DNA of 64,000 nt from Candidatus Aquicultor sp. GTDB taxonomy: Bacteria > Actinomycetota > Aquicultoria > Aquicultorales > Aquicultoraceae. Shown one piece after another: positions 27,159 through 35,654 of the stretch. Both the position numbers and the translations under genes were made by a program. Under the pieces are notes generated by a model. The model had not been told where the DNA came from, ran no database searches, and saw only the letters and a list, made by a program, of their open reading frames with translations. The stretch's first letter is position 1. Each line of letters starts with the position of its first letter. Where the stretch lies: the NCBI GenBank assembly GCA_036504445.1, contig DASXVE010000025.1, forward strand, positions 124,001 through 188,000, given 5' to 3'.

Positions 27159-28571
27159 TCATGCTAAAGTGGATGTGATGCTTAGTTTGTTCTTAATAGT
27201 ATCCTTCATGCCAGTAAGTCTATCTACATTTGCTGGAACATGATTCAATAAACGTAGATAATCAGCAAACTTAAATAGTAGATAGTCATTATACCTTCTC
27301 GCCACTAATTGCACACCAAACGGTAGACCGTTCGGCGACGTAAAAACTGGCGCACTAATAACGGGCAGATGAGTCATTGTCCACATCAAGGCCGGGTCTG
27401 GGCTCTCAACCTCTTCCCGTATTGGCGCCTCACCTGCTGTACTTAGCGAAATCAGAATATCGTAATCATTGAAAAACTCATCCATCACATGCGCAAGCTC
27501 ATTCTGATCCTCTAATGCCTGGTGATATTGGGCAACTGTTATCTCATTCCCTTGCTTGATCAGGTCATTCATTATTGGCGAGACAAGCTCAGATTTCTTA
27601 AACTCTTCTCTAAAATAGTAAGATAAAGTCTTATTGTAAATTGTAGCGTGCACCAAATGTGCGCGTTCCATAATCACAGGTAAATCCACGTCAACAATCT
27701 CAATGTCATGGTCACAATCCAAGGCTTTCGCCCAATTCAACAAACCTTCTTTTGCGTAATTATCAGCATATTCCCAGGTGTGAGTTCGGACCAATGCGAC
27801 TTTCCATGGACGATTTGCTGGTTTATTCTGACGCTCCGTATCTCGTAAAGCATTATAACTCATAGGGTAGTTAGGACCATGAACTCGTAGGGCTTCAAAA
27901 ACTCGCTGCAGATCTTCGAAGTAAGCTGCAAAAAACCCTATGGTGTCTAAACTATCGGTCGTCTTTAGCATACCTGTGCGTGGGATAAGCCCAAATGAAG
28001 GCTTACATCCGTATACCCCGCAAAAGCTTGCTGGGCGGACAATCGACCCCGCAGTCTGAGTGCCGAGCGCTACAGGAACCATGCCGAGCGCTATTGCCAC
28101 GGCAGAACCACTGGATGATGTGCCGGGTGTACGTAGTGGGTCAAATGGGTTTAAAGTGTTGCCAAGCGTATGAACAGCAAATTCTGCAGTCTCAGTTTTG
28201 CCCGGAATGATTGCACCTGCGTTTCTTGCATAATACACCACGCGTGCATCGTTGCCGGGTGTGAAATCCTTCCACAGAGGGCTCCCCATTTGAGTTGGGA
28301 ACTCTTGGGTGTTCATAATATCTTTAATGGCTATCGGTATGCCTTCAAGCGGCCGTATTACATCACCTTTTAGGGCACAACAGCTTACTTCTGCCGCCTG
28401 CTGCATGAGCTTGTTCTTATCGAAGCAAACCCATGCATGATAATAGCAATCAAGCTCCTCAATCCTGTTTATACATATGTTGGCGATCTCTATTGGATCG
28501 ATTGATTTTTCTCTATAGCCTTCATGTATTTGGGCGATACTCTTATCTAAGAAGATACTCTCTGTCAACAT
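27159..28571 (-). CDS. Amidase-signature (GatA-like) amidase
   Basis: 470 aa. The Ser-Ser-Lys catalytic set is complete: Lys83 in GIPIAIKDIMN, the cis-Ser in GTSSSGSAVAIALG (residues 150-163), and the nucleophile Ser176 in TQTAGSIVRPASFCG. Family members hydrolyse amides (GatA frees ammonia from Gln; others cleave aryl or alkyl amides). No GatB or GatC is nearby. It lies 20 nt from a PseA/WbpG-like sugar amidotransferase and precedes a KpsC/S-like gene, so it may feed ammonia to that enzyme or deacylate a sugar. AGGAAAG lies upstream of the ATG. It is unusual for this kind of locus. Family certain, role speculative. Confidence 0.9.
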   Translation of the reverse strand: MLTESIFLDKSIAQIHEGYREKSIDPIEIANICINRIEELDCYYHAWVCFDKNKLMQQAAEVSCCALKGDVIRPLEGIPIAIKDIMNTQEFPTQMGSPLWKDFTPGNDARVVYYARNAGAIIPGKTETAEFAVHTLGNTLNPFDPLRTPGTSSSGSAVAIALGMVPVALGTQTAGSIVRPASFCGVYGCKPSFGLIPRTGMLKTTDSLDTIGFFAAYFEDLQRVFEALRVHGPNYPMSYNALRDTERQNKPANRPWKVALVRTHTWEYADNYAKEGLLNWAKALDCDHDIEIVDVDLPVIMERAHLVHATIYNKTLSYYFREEFKKSELVSPIMNDLIKQGNEITVAQYHQALEDQNELAHVMDEFFNDYDILISLSTAGEAPIREEVESPDPALMWTMTHLPVISAPVFTSPNGLPFGVQLVARRYNDYLLFKFADYLRLLNHVPANVDRLTGMKDTIKNKLSITSTLA

Positions 28572-28590
28572 GGCTCTTTCCTAACAATCC

Positions 28591-29805
28591 TCAATCTTGC
28601 TCTCTCGGGTCTTTCTTACTTCTCATCTTTTCTATCAGTTGCTCCACAAAAGGCATAATAGTTTCCCTATTTGGACCATTCTTAGGCTCAACTGGCAAGT
28701 CTAGATCCCTTATCGGCCCAACTCGGTGCTTTTTCATTGCCTCAAAGAACTCTTCTTCAGTTACACCGGTTATTTGTAGATAGTAGTCTAACGCCTCCGG
28801 CCTTTCCGTATCATACCTTTTTGAAAGCTCAAAGCCTTCTTCTCTCGTTAAGAGTCCATTTCTGACATCAATACTTGCGTGGAAGGTTGATCTTCCGTAC
28901 CCCCGCTTTAGATAGCATGTAAAATCATGCATGCCGGGCATCATACACTCCGCACTTTTGTAGCCTTTATATGTGCCCTCTATCTCAGTTTCCTTCCACC
29001 CGTATGTATCGCGGACAAATTCTGTCTGCCTCTCGTCATCCCAAAAAATATAATCACCCAAGTGAATTCCGTATATGCCTGCAGTATCTAATTCCTCCGG
29101 TGTAGGCATGTTGAAGGGATACAAATCCCTTTCAGTGAGGTAATCGCAGATCATTTCTTCTGGCTTTAGCTTTACTGAAACCTTTAACGCATAATCTTTG
29201 TCAAACTTATGGACAGGGCATTGGTAAGACGCACGGCCTGAGGATTCCGCAATTGATTCACCCCATATTAGGAGCGGAATATTGAACTTGGCTGCAATAT
29301 GTAAAGGAAAGGATGCGACACCTGCATGGCAATGCCAACATGAATCCCCGATACCTTCAACGGATCTCTTCGCAAGTCGATTAACAAGATTTCTATTAGG
29401 TGTGAACATCATATGATCAAGGTTAAACTGCTCGATTGTGTTTTGGAGATTGTACCAACCAGTTTCGCTGAACCAGTTATGACTGAATGTTACTGCCAGC
29501 GGTTTCATGCCATATACTTTAACCAATACATGCAATTGAAAAGTACTGTCTTTGCCGCCGCTGATTGGCACTATGCAATCATAATTATTACCTGCCTTAG
29601 CCTTGGCATCCTGCAATATCTTTCTCAACTGCTTTTCCCTTTGCGCCCAATCAATATGAATCTTTTGTTCTGAGGATTGGCATGCTTGGCATATCCCCAT
29701 TTCATCGAACTTAATACCCTCTTGTGTCTCTGGAATGCAACAGCGTATACAGTACTGAACCTTATCCTCTAATAAGGATTTTCCAAAACTCGAATCATTC
29801 GACAT
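28591..29805 (-). CDS. N-acetyl sugar amidotransferase (PseA/WbpG family)
   Basis: 404 aa. An N-terminal Cys cluster (YCIRCC at 18-23, CQAC at 39-42) probably binds zinc. The PP-loop ATP-pyrophosphatase motif SGGKDST lies at 82-88, and CWHCHAG is a further Cys/His site. The family adenylates an N-acetyl group of a nucleotide sugar or nonulosonate and exchanges oxygen for ammonia to give an acetamidino group. It needs an ammonia donor, which in Pseudomonas is HisH/HisF-like; none is seen here, whereas an amidase-signature gene follows 20 nt downstream. In a locus with pseB, C, I and F the natural reading is PseA-like, forming an acetamidino pseudaminic acid. Confidence 0.87.
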   Translation of the reverse strand: MSNDSSFGKSLLEDKVQYCIRCCIPETQEGIKFDEMGICQACQSSEQKIHIDWAQREKQLRKILQDAKAKAGNNYDCIVPISGGKDSTFQLHVLVKVYGMKPLAVTFSHNWFSETGWYNLQNTIEQFNLDHMMFTPNRNLVNRLAKRSVEGIGDSCWHCHAGVASFPLHIAAKFNIPLLIWGESIAESSGRASYQCPVHKFDKDYALKVSVKLKPEEMICDYLTERDLYPFNMPTPEELDTAGIYGIHLGDYIFWDDERQTEFVRDTYGWKETEIEGTYKGYKSAECMMPGMHDFTCYLKRGYGRSTFHASIDVRNGLLTREEGFELSKRYDTERPEALDYYLQITGVTEEEFFEAMKKHRVGPIRDLDLPVEPKNGPNRETIMPFVEQLIEKMRSKKDPREQD

Positions 29806-29809
29806 GAAC

Positions 29810-30364
29810 TTAATTACCTAACCTTTTAACAAACTCATCCTTGAGTACACTATACTCAATAGTATCTATATACCTGCCATGTTTAAATAGGGCCTCGCGT
29901 TTTCGTCCTTCTTCGATCATCCCTAGATATATTGCCAACCTTTGCATGGGAATATTCTCGATAGATGTTCCGCAGTAAATTCTGTGTAAATTCAATTCCA
30001 TGAACCCATGGCTCAATACCAGGAGGGCGGCCTCTTTCGAATAGCCCTTGCCCCAATAGTCTTTTTCGCCTATAAGAATCGCAAATTCTGCGCTTCTGCT
30101 AACAAAATCAATATTCTGTAATGCTACATTGCCGATATGCAAATCGTTCTCCTGCAAAACTATAGCTAACACAAGGGCATTTTGGGAATTAAAGGTGCTC
30201 TTGATATAAGCCTCAGCACTCCCCTCAGAATACGGGAAAGTGTGGTGAGAGTTGTATTTACACACCTCACTGTCATTCAGCCATTGGATATAGTTGCCTT
30301 CTAAGTCATCCTCACGAAGACTCCTAATATAAATGTTTTGTCCTATTAAAAATGGATGCTTCAT
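29810..30364 (-). CDS. GNAT N-acetyltransferase (RimJ/RimL-like)
   Basis: 184 aa. The acetyl-CoA binding segment is EKDYWGKGYSKEAALLVLSH (the Q/RxxGxG/A loop in variant form), followed by LHRIYCGTSIENIPMQRLAI, the conserved Asn-x-x-S/M helix. Typical full length. In pseudaminic acid synthesis PseH N-acetylates the 4-amino sugar made by PseC; this is the only GNAT in the module and the best candidate for that step, though its motifs look more like RimJ/RimL than like known PseH. It starts inside the stop of the upstream DegT gene (4-nt overlap). Confidence 0.85.
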   Translation of the reverse strand: MKHPFLIGQNIYIRSLREDDLEGNYIQWLNDSEVCKYNSHHTFPYSEGSAEAYIKSTFNSQNALVLAIVLQENDLHIGNVALQNIDFVSRSAEFAILIGEKDYWGKGYSKEAALLVLSHGFMELNLHRIYCGTSIENIPMQRLAIYLGMIEEGRKREALFKHGRYIDTIEYSVLKDEFVKRLGN

Positions 30365-31665
30365 CTTAGCTCATCCCTATATTTCCAAACTTTACTAAAG
30401 GCGTTAACGACATCATCCAAGTCGTCTCTCGCCATCGGCGGCCGCATTAGCTCATGGGTAATCAATATATCATCATACATGTGCTCGGCTACTGGGCAAA
30501 TTCCCTTGTCGTAGCTTACGTAGCCTTGGTACTTCGCACAGCTCCAAGGGCACCCGTCACTTCCGTACGCAATTTTATTCTGATAGATAGGTTGAAGATA
30601 TAACGGTTTAACATAGCCTGATCCAACCTTTACGCCTTCAATCTCTCTAAGCTCAATTGGCATCAATTCTGCTTTTACAGCCTCTACGAATCTATCCCTA
30701 TGAATGCCAGCAATTCGCCGATCATATTTTATGGGATGAACATAAAATGCATGTTTACTTCCAGGTCGAACTTTTGCAGGCTCTAGGCAGGGAATTTTCA
30801 CTAGCTCCTGCGTTAGATATTCTATATTAGCTAATCTTTTTTCCAATAGGTCAGGTAGCTTCTTTAATTGCTCTCGACCAATAGCAGCTTCGATTTCAGT
30901 CATCCGATAATTGAAACCTACCATGTTTACAAGTGTGCTAAATCCTTTACCATCTATTACTGCTTCTGCATGATTCCTTATCAATCGAACTTTTTCAGCT
31001 AGGTCGTCATTGTTTGTCACGACGACACCGCCTTCACCCGTGTGTATATGCTTGTGGTAATTCAGCGAGAATATCCCTATATCGCCCAAGGTTCCAGCGT
31101 ATTCACCTTTAAATGTAGCGCAAGGTGCTTGGGCGCAATCTTCGATCACAAAAAGATTATGTCTCTTTGCGATAGCATTTATCTTATCTGCATCATAAGG
31201 CTGCCCCATAATATCCACTACAATAATGGCTTTCGTTCGCTCCGTTATCCTCTCTTCTGTCGATTCGGGCGATAAGCAAAAATAGTCCTCCTCGATATCT
31301 GCAAACACTGGTATTGCATTATATATTAGTGGGGCAGAAGCTGAGACTGACATTGAATACGGCGTCACAATCACTTCATCTCCAGGACCAACCCCCGTTG
31401 CACCAACAGCGCAAAAAATCCCAGCAGTTGCAGAATTAACCGCTATTGCATGTTTCACGCCATAGAACTTCGACCACTCTTCTTCGAAAGCTCTAACTTC
31501 AGCGCCACCATAAAAATCCTCATGCCAACAGCCCAGGAATCTCGAAAGAGACCCCGATTTTATGACCCTTAACGCCGCACCTTCCTCTTCTTCTCCAACA
31601 GTAATATAGGCCGGAAACTTATGTGTCCTTACTTTCTTCCCACCATTAATCGCTAACTTTGGCAT
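30361..31665 (-). CDS. DegT/DnrJ/EryC1-family aminotransferase
   Basis: 434 aa, longer than the usual 370-390. The PLP-Lys lies in FSLNYHKHIHTGEGG and the PLP-anchoring block is VIEDCAQAPCATFKG. The substrate-side segment KYQGYVSYDKGICPVAEHMY near the C-terminus is extra compared with PseC. The Lys is present, so it is a true transaminase and not an RfbH-type 3-dehydrase, which has His. It may act on a second keto sugar in the module. It overlaps the gene upstream by 13 nt and the GNAT gene by 4 nt. The substrate is unknown. Confidence 0.88.
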   Translation of the reverse strand: MPKLAINGGKKVRTHKFPAYITVGEEEEGAALRVIKSGSLSRFLGCWHEDFYGGAEVRAFEEEWSKFYGVKHAIAVNSATAGIFCAVGATGVGPGDEVIVTPYSMSVSASAPLIYNAIPVFADIEEDYFCLSPESTEERITERTKAIIVVDIMGQPYDADKINAIAKRHNLFVIEDCAQAPCATFKGEYAGTLGDIGIFSLNYHKHIHTGEGGVVVTNNDDLAEKVRLIRNHAEAVIDGKGFSTLVNMVGFNYRMTEIEAAIGREQLKKLPDLLEKRLANIEYLTQELVKIPCLEPAKVRPGSKHAFYVHPIKYDRRIAGIHRDRFVEAVKAELMPIELREIEGVKVGSGYVKPLYLQPIYQNKIAYGSDGCPWSCAKYQGYVSYDKGICPVAEHMYDDILITHELMRPPMARDDLDDVVNAFSKVWKYRDELR

Positions 31666-32795
31666 AGATACTTCTCCATCTGCTGGATGACATTGCTCAC
31701 CGGGTTTTCAATTACGCTAAAGCTCTTTTCTGGGAGCTTGCCCGCGATAATAATTGATCGTAGTTCCTCCAGAAGCGTTTCTTTGTCAACAATACTCTTT
31801 AAGATTTCGCGTCTGTCTAATACAAAGGGGCTCACCCTGTTCAGACCTATCAAAACACTCAAGACGGGCTTACTTAAAACCACCGCTTCAATTAAAAACA
31901 TGGATGACATGCCCACAACAAGATCTGACATGAGAATTAGGTCCGACGAACTTAGCTCTCTATCTACTATAAATCTTAGCTCCTTTTTTCTTAAAGAGGG
32001 CAAAATACCTTCATAGGTATCAGTATCGTCTCGTGGGTGAAGCTTGATAACCATAAAAAGGGGCCTTTCAGATTCAGAAGAAACCGTATTTAGACTATCA
32101 ATAAGCTCTTTAAAAACACTCCGTTCGGTATAGCCCCAGAAACTCCCAGAGTCACTTACATCATAATCCTTTGAAACCGGCTCTGATGCAAAAGTTACGA
32201 CAAAATCAGATGCGCCTATGCCTAATTTTTCTCGTAACACAGTAATGCCTTCAGCCGATAACGTGTCTCTAGCTCTTACCAGCGCCTCAAAATAAGGGTG
32301 CCCCGTGACTAAAATCCTTGAATCCTCTAGGCCTTCTTGAATCGCCTCCTGCTTCGCATACTCATCCATAACCAAAATTTTTGAAGGAAAACAGAAGTCG
32401 GCTCTATTAATGTGCTGCACGCTGGCTTCGAAATGGTTGCCTTTTAAGAACCTGCTTGCGTAGTTTATCCACTGGTCAATTATGGCAAACGATGGAATCC
32501 CAAGCTGTTCTCCAACTTCCCAGAGGTATTTCTCAGTATCTTCCGTACTAGTGCCCGTGACAATAACATCTGGTTCTTCGGTTTTCAGCAATCCTTTAAT
32601 GCTCTCAGGGTTAACCTCTTTAATGGCGCTCATTATGTCAACACCAGCAATACCGGCCTTCAAATATTTTTCGAGTGCCGAATCTTTACCAAAAACTCTC
32701 GCTTTATAACCGCTATCCTCAAGAGGCTTGACGAGAGGGATTATCGTATTTGCGCCACCAGGATCTCTTGAGAATAAGAGTATTTTTTTACTCAT
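31653..32795 (-). CDS. GT-B-fold protein of the nonulosonate module (candidate PseG replacement or glycosyltransferase)
   Basis: 380 aa. The start KKILLFSRDPGGANTIIPLV is a Rossmann-like strand and loop. The C-terminal domain has MVIKLHPRDD and DLVVGMSSMFLIEAVVLSKP, the HP and S-S-x-x-x-E-A signatures shared by glycerophosphotransferase-like and epimerase-like GT-B proteins. It does not carry PseG motifs. It lies two genes downstream of pseF and overlaps neighbours on both sides (13 and 4 nt). PseG is absent from the window and also has a MurG-like GT-B fold, so this protein could fill the hydrolase step. A nonulosonyl transferase is equally possible. Fold inferred, function unknown. Confidence 0.72.
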   Translation of the reverse strand: MSKKILLFSRDPGGANTIIPLVKPLEDSGYKARVFGKDSALEKYLKAGIAGVDIMSAIKEVNPESIKGLLKTEEPDVIVTGTSTEDTEKYLWEVGEQLGIPSFAIIDQWINYASRFLKGNHFEASVQHINRADFCFPSKILVMDEYAKQEAIQEGLEDSRILVTGHPYFEALVRARDTLSAEGITVLREKLGIGASDFVVTFASEPVSKDYDVSDSGSFWGYTERSVFKELIDSLNTVSSESERPLFMVIKLHPRDDTDTYEGILPSLRKKELRFIVDRELSSSDLILMSDLVVGMSSMFLIEAVVLSKPVLSVLIGLNRVSPFVLDRREILKSIVDKETLLEELRSIIIAGKLPEKSFSVIENPVSNVIQQMEKYLCQS

Positions 32796-33766
32796 CGTTT
32801 TGCACTTTCCTTAATTTGCAAACAGGTCTGCAACGTTTTATACGCATCCTCAGCACTGCACTTGAGATCTTGTCCTTGCGATAAGTGAGCGTATATGTTG
32901 TCCGCTGCGTTATATAAAGCGTTGCTAAAAGATGTATTGCTTTCGGTGGTTCTAACAATGTTCTTGAAGCCCTTAAATACCTTACTCTCCTTGACATCGT
33001 ACTCTTCCACCTTAAAACCTAAATCAGAGATCCTGATTCTTTTCATCTTAAAAAACATATCTAGCTCGAACATCGTGTAGTTATTACAGTCGGCGTATTG
33101 AAGGAAGAACGACTTGTCTTTCTTAATGGTTAGAATTGCGGCGACACTCTCATCGTCTGGGTAGAAATCCGATATGGAACTAACATATCCTACCGAGTCT
33201 ATCTCGCCAATAAAATACCTCACCAAATCTACAAGGTGTGAGCCGTTATGTACGATTCCCTTTCCATAATAACCAGTTCCTGTTAGGAATTCGCCATATG
33301 TTCCATCTTCAATAGCGTGTCTTATTTTCTCGAACTCAGGCACAAAGCGCCGGGTATAATTAACGACTGTACTAATCCTTCTATCGTTGAGAACTTGAAC
33401 AATATCTTTAGCTTGGTCTAACGTCTTAGTAATAGGCTTCTCTGCAAAAATAACTTGTAACGGAAGTGTTGAGAGCTTTTTCAAGATAGCATAATGGTGC
33501 TCATCTGGAACAGCAACACATACTACATCGATTTTCTCTTTAGAGAAAGCTTCTTCAACACTTGGATATGACTTGCTTCCCCACAGCAAGCTCGCCGATC
33601 GAGCCTTCTCCTCATTAGCGTCAACAAAACCTAAGAGCTTAAACCTCTCATGCTTTTTAAAAGCATGGGCGTGGGTCAAGACCTCGACCGTCTCAGGTGT
33701 GTCAAAACTTGCGCCAATGTTGCCGGCTCCGATTATTAAAACATTATACTTTGAATTCACATGCAA
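32792..33766 (-). CDS. Gfo/Idh/MocA-family sugar oxidoreductase
   Basis: 324 aa. The NAD(P) loop is VLIIGAGNIGASFDTPE, then LGFVDANEEKARSAS, and the EKPI motif is QVIFAEKPITKTLDQA. These mark the family, which oxidises or reduces sugar or nucleotide-sugar hydroxyls. It overlaps the GT-B gene by 4 nt. Because pseI and pseF are immediately upstream, it may reshape the nonulosonate or a precursor. AGAGGG lies 5 nt before the ATG. The substrate cannot be read. Confidence 0.88.
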   Translation of the reverse strand: MHVNSKYNVLIIGAGNIGASFDTPETVEVLTHAHAFKKHERFKLLGFVDANEEKARSASLLWGSKSYPSVEEAFSKEKIDVVCVAVPDEHHYAILKKLSTLPLQVIFAEKPITKTLDQAKDIVQVLNDRRISTVVNYTRRFVPEFEKIRHAIEDGTYGEFLTGTGYYGKGIVHNGSHLVDLVRYFIGEIDSVGYVSSISDFYPDDESVAAILTIKKDKSFFLQYADCNNYTMFELDMFFKMKRIRISDLGFKVEEYDVKESKVFKGFKNIVRTTESNTSFSNALYNAADNIYAHLSQGQDLKCSAEDAYKTLQTCLQIKESAKR

Positions 33767-33874
33767 CCCTCTTGATCGTTCTCGCTATGCCCTTCCCTGG
33801 ATCAACCAGCTATTTCATAGACCAGCATCAACATGTCTTATGCTATATGGGCTTTTGCGAGTCTAATAAAACTA

Positions 33875-33890
33875 GCGTTTGTTTAAACGC
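33875..33890 (-). terminator. Weak hairpin at the end of pseF, possible terminator
   Basis: Arms GCGTTT and AAACGC (6 bp, 4-base loop) overlap the pseF stop codon. On the minus strand they are followed within 4 bases by a short T-rich run (TAGTTTTATT). The stem is short, so any termination is likely partial. It precedes a 116-bp gap before the Gfo/Idh gene. Confidence 0.25.
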
Positions 33891-34578
33891 CCCTTAATAT
33901 CCTGTACTTCATCTCTGCGATTTTCCAGTCTTCTTCATTGTCGATATCCTGCACTTCCGATTCCGGAACCTCTACCGCATATGTATTGTCCATAAAAAGC
34001 TTCTTTTGCCTAAGAAAGCTTCCGACTTTTAACCAATAAAACTGTCCGGCGTCGTGATACGTGGACATTAAATCTTGCGACCTCGAGTCCATATTCTCTG
34101 GCCAAATCATCGATAGACGGCCATTTTCAATCTTTAAAGCTCGCTGGATAGGATAGCTGAAACGCACAACAGGTAAAACCGAATCTGCGCTCGTTGTTTT
34201 CAAAGTAGAAAACCCGTCCTTTAAGTTATCCAACGAAATAAAGGGTGCAGTAGGATATATGCAGCAACAATAGCTAAAAACTTCGTCCCGCTTTTTGTAC
34301 TCTAAAAGCACCTCTTCTATAACATCAGCGGTTGTTGCAAGATCACTAGAGCTAGCTTCCGACCTTAGAAAAGGAACTTCGGCGCCTAACTCTTTCGCAA
34401 CACCTGCAATCTCTTCATCATCGGTCGAGACCATAACTTCATCAAAACACCCTGCGCTCATAGCCGCATCTATAGAATATTTAATTATGGGGTACCCAAG
34501 AAAAGCTCGGATGTTCTTTCTTGGAATTCTCTTGCTCCCACCACGAGCAGTAATAATTGCTAGACTCCTACCGCTCAT
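33883..34578 (-). CDS. pseF: Pseudaminic acid cytidylyltransferase (acylneuraminate cytidylyltransferase family)
   Basis: 231 aa. The N-terminus LAIITARGGSKRIPRKNIRA is the CTP-binding signature of CMP-nonulosonate synthases, and the following FLGYPIIKYSI fits PseF better than NeuA. It activates the free nonulosonic acid to its CMP form for transfer. The MVSTDDEEIA and CCCIYPTAPF blocks complete the family pattern. It overlaps pseI by 11 nt. Specificity for a pseudaminic-type acid is inferred from the neighbours pseI, pseB and pseC. Confidence 0.9.
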   Translation of the reverse strand: MSGRSLAIITARGGSKRIPRKNIRAFLGYPIIKYSIDAAMSAGCFDEVMVSTDDEEIAGVAKELGAEVPFLRSEASSSDLATTADVIEEVLLEYKKRDEVFSYCCCIYPTAPFISLDNLKDGFSTLKTTSADSVLPVVRFSYPIQRALKIENGRLSMIWPENMDSRSQDLMSTYHDAGQFYWLKVGSFLRQKKLFMDNTYAVEVPESEVQDIDNEEDWKIAEMKYRILRGV

Positions 34579-35650
34579 TTATATCTTCAACTCCATGTAC
34601 CAAATCCCAACTCATTGGTGTGCCCTTCTTAATATCTTTAGAGACCTTCTTACCTAATAGCGTTTCGTAGTACTTTGGCAAAAGACCGAACCCGGGTCTT
34701 ATAACCCGGAGGTTATCGCGTGTAAACACCTCGCCTGCCTTCATATCTTGCGTAACATAAAGCGACCGCCTGAAAAGCATTGACTTCTTCTCTTCATCTG
34801 TTGGCCCATCTTGTACCTTACCTAACGATTGCCAAGCCTTTTCAGACTCTGCAACAAGAACTTTCATCTCATCGGGTTCCATAGAAAAGACCGAATCAAC
34901 CCCACCATCAGCCCTTGAAAGAGTAAAATGTTTCTCTATTACTGTCGCTCCCAATGCCACACTTGCAACGGCCACTCCAATCCCAAGCGAATGATCTGAT
35001 AACCCTACTTCGCATTTAAACAATTCTCTTAAATAAGGGATTGTTAGGATATTAGAATTTATAGGGGTCGTCGGATATGAACTTGTGCATTTAAGTAAGA
35101 CAATATCTTTGCAGTCATTTTGTTGCGCTGCTTCAATCGATTCGGATATCTCTGCCATGCTTGCCAAGCCCGTTGATAAGATTATCGGCTTACCCGTTTT
35201 AACTACCTTTTTAATGAGTGGGATATGGATATTTTCAAAAGATGCGATCTTATAGCATGGAACATCAAGTTCTTCGAGGAAATCAACAGCCGTTTCATCG
35301 AAGGGAGTGCTGAAACCTATGATGCCTAGCTCCCGGCACCTATCAAATATAGGCTTATGCCATTCCCAAGGTGTGTACGCTTTCTTGTAAAGATCATATA
35401 AAGATGACCCTGCCCAAAGACTATCCGGATCGTCAATGTAAAAGTCAGCCCCGTTAGCATCGATCGTTATAGTATCTGCGGTGTAAGTCTGAAGCTTTAA
35501 GGCATGAGCGCCTGAAGCTGCCGCTGCCTCAACAATCGCTAATGCCCGCTCGATGGAATGATTGTGATTCCCAGACATCTCAGCAATGATAAACGGTCGA
35601 TAGTTTTTTCCTATTCTTTTATCCGCTACTTGTATAAATTTTTCCGCCAT
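34568..35650 (-). CDS. pseI: Pseudaminic acid synthase
   Basis: 360 aa, NeuB/PseI family: a TIM-barrel synthase and a C-terminal SAF (antifreeze-like) domain (about 295-360). FIIAEMSGNHNHSIERALAI at the start is typical of PseI rather than NeuB. KLQTYTADTITID and DLYKKAYTPWEWH also fit PseI. It condenses phosphoenolpyruvate with a 6-deoxy-2,4-diamino hexose to give the nonulosonic acid. It needs PseG to release the sugar from UDP; no PseG is seen. It lies 5 nt after the PIG-L gene and overlaps pseF. Confidence 0.93.
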   Translation of the reverse strand: MAEKFIQVADKRIGKNYRPFIIAEMSGNHNHSIERALAIVEAAAASGAHALKLQTYTADTITIDANGADFYIDDPDSLWAGSSLYDLYKKAYTPWEWHKPIFDRCRELGIIGFSTPFDETAVDFLEELDVPCYKIASFENIHIPLIKKVVKTGKPIILSTGLASMAEISESIEAAQQNDCKDIVLLKCTSSYPTTPINSNILTIPYLRELFKCEVGLSDHSLGIGVAVASVALGATVIEKHFTLSRADGGVDSVFSMEPDEMKVLVAESEKAWQSLGKVQDGPTDEEKKSMLFRRSLYVTQDMKAGEVFTRDNLRVIRPGFGLLPKYYETLLGKKVSKDIKKGTPMSWDLVHGVEDINER

Positions 35651-35654
35651 TGAT

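Noticed and set aside
18975-31665. DegT genes as the missing RfbH (CDP-4-keto-6-deoxyglucose 3-dehydrase)
   Set aside because: Both have Lys at the PLP site (PNKHIT and YHKHIH); RfbH has His there.
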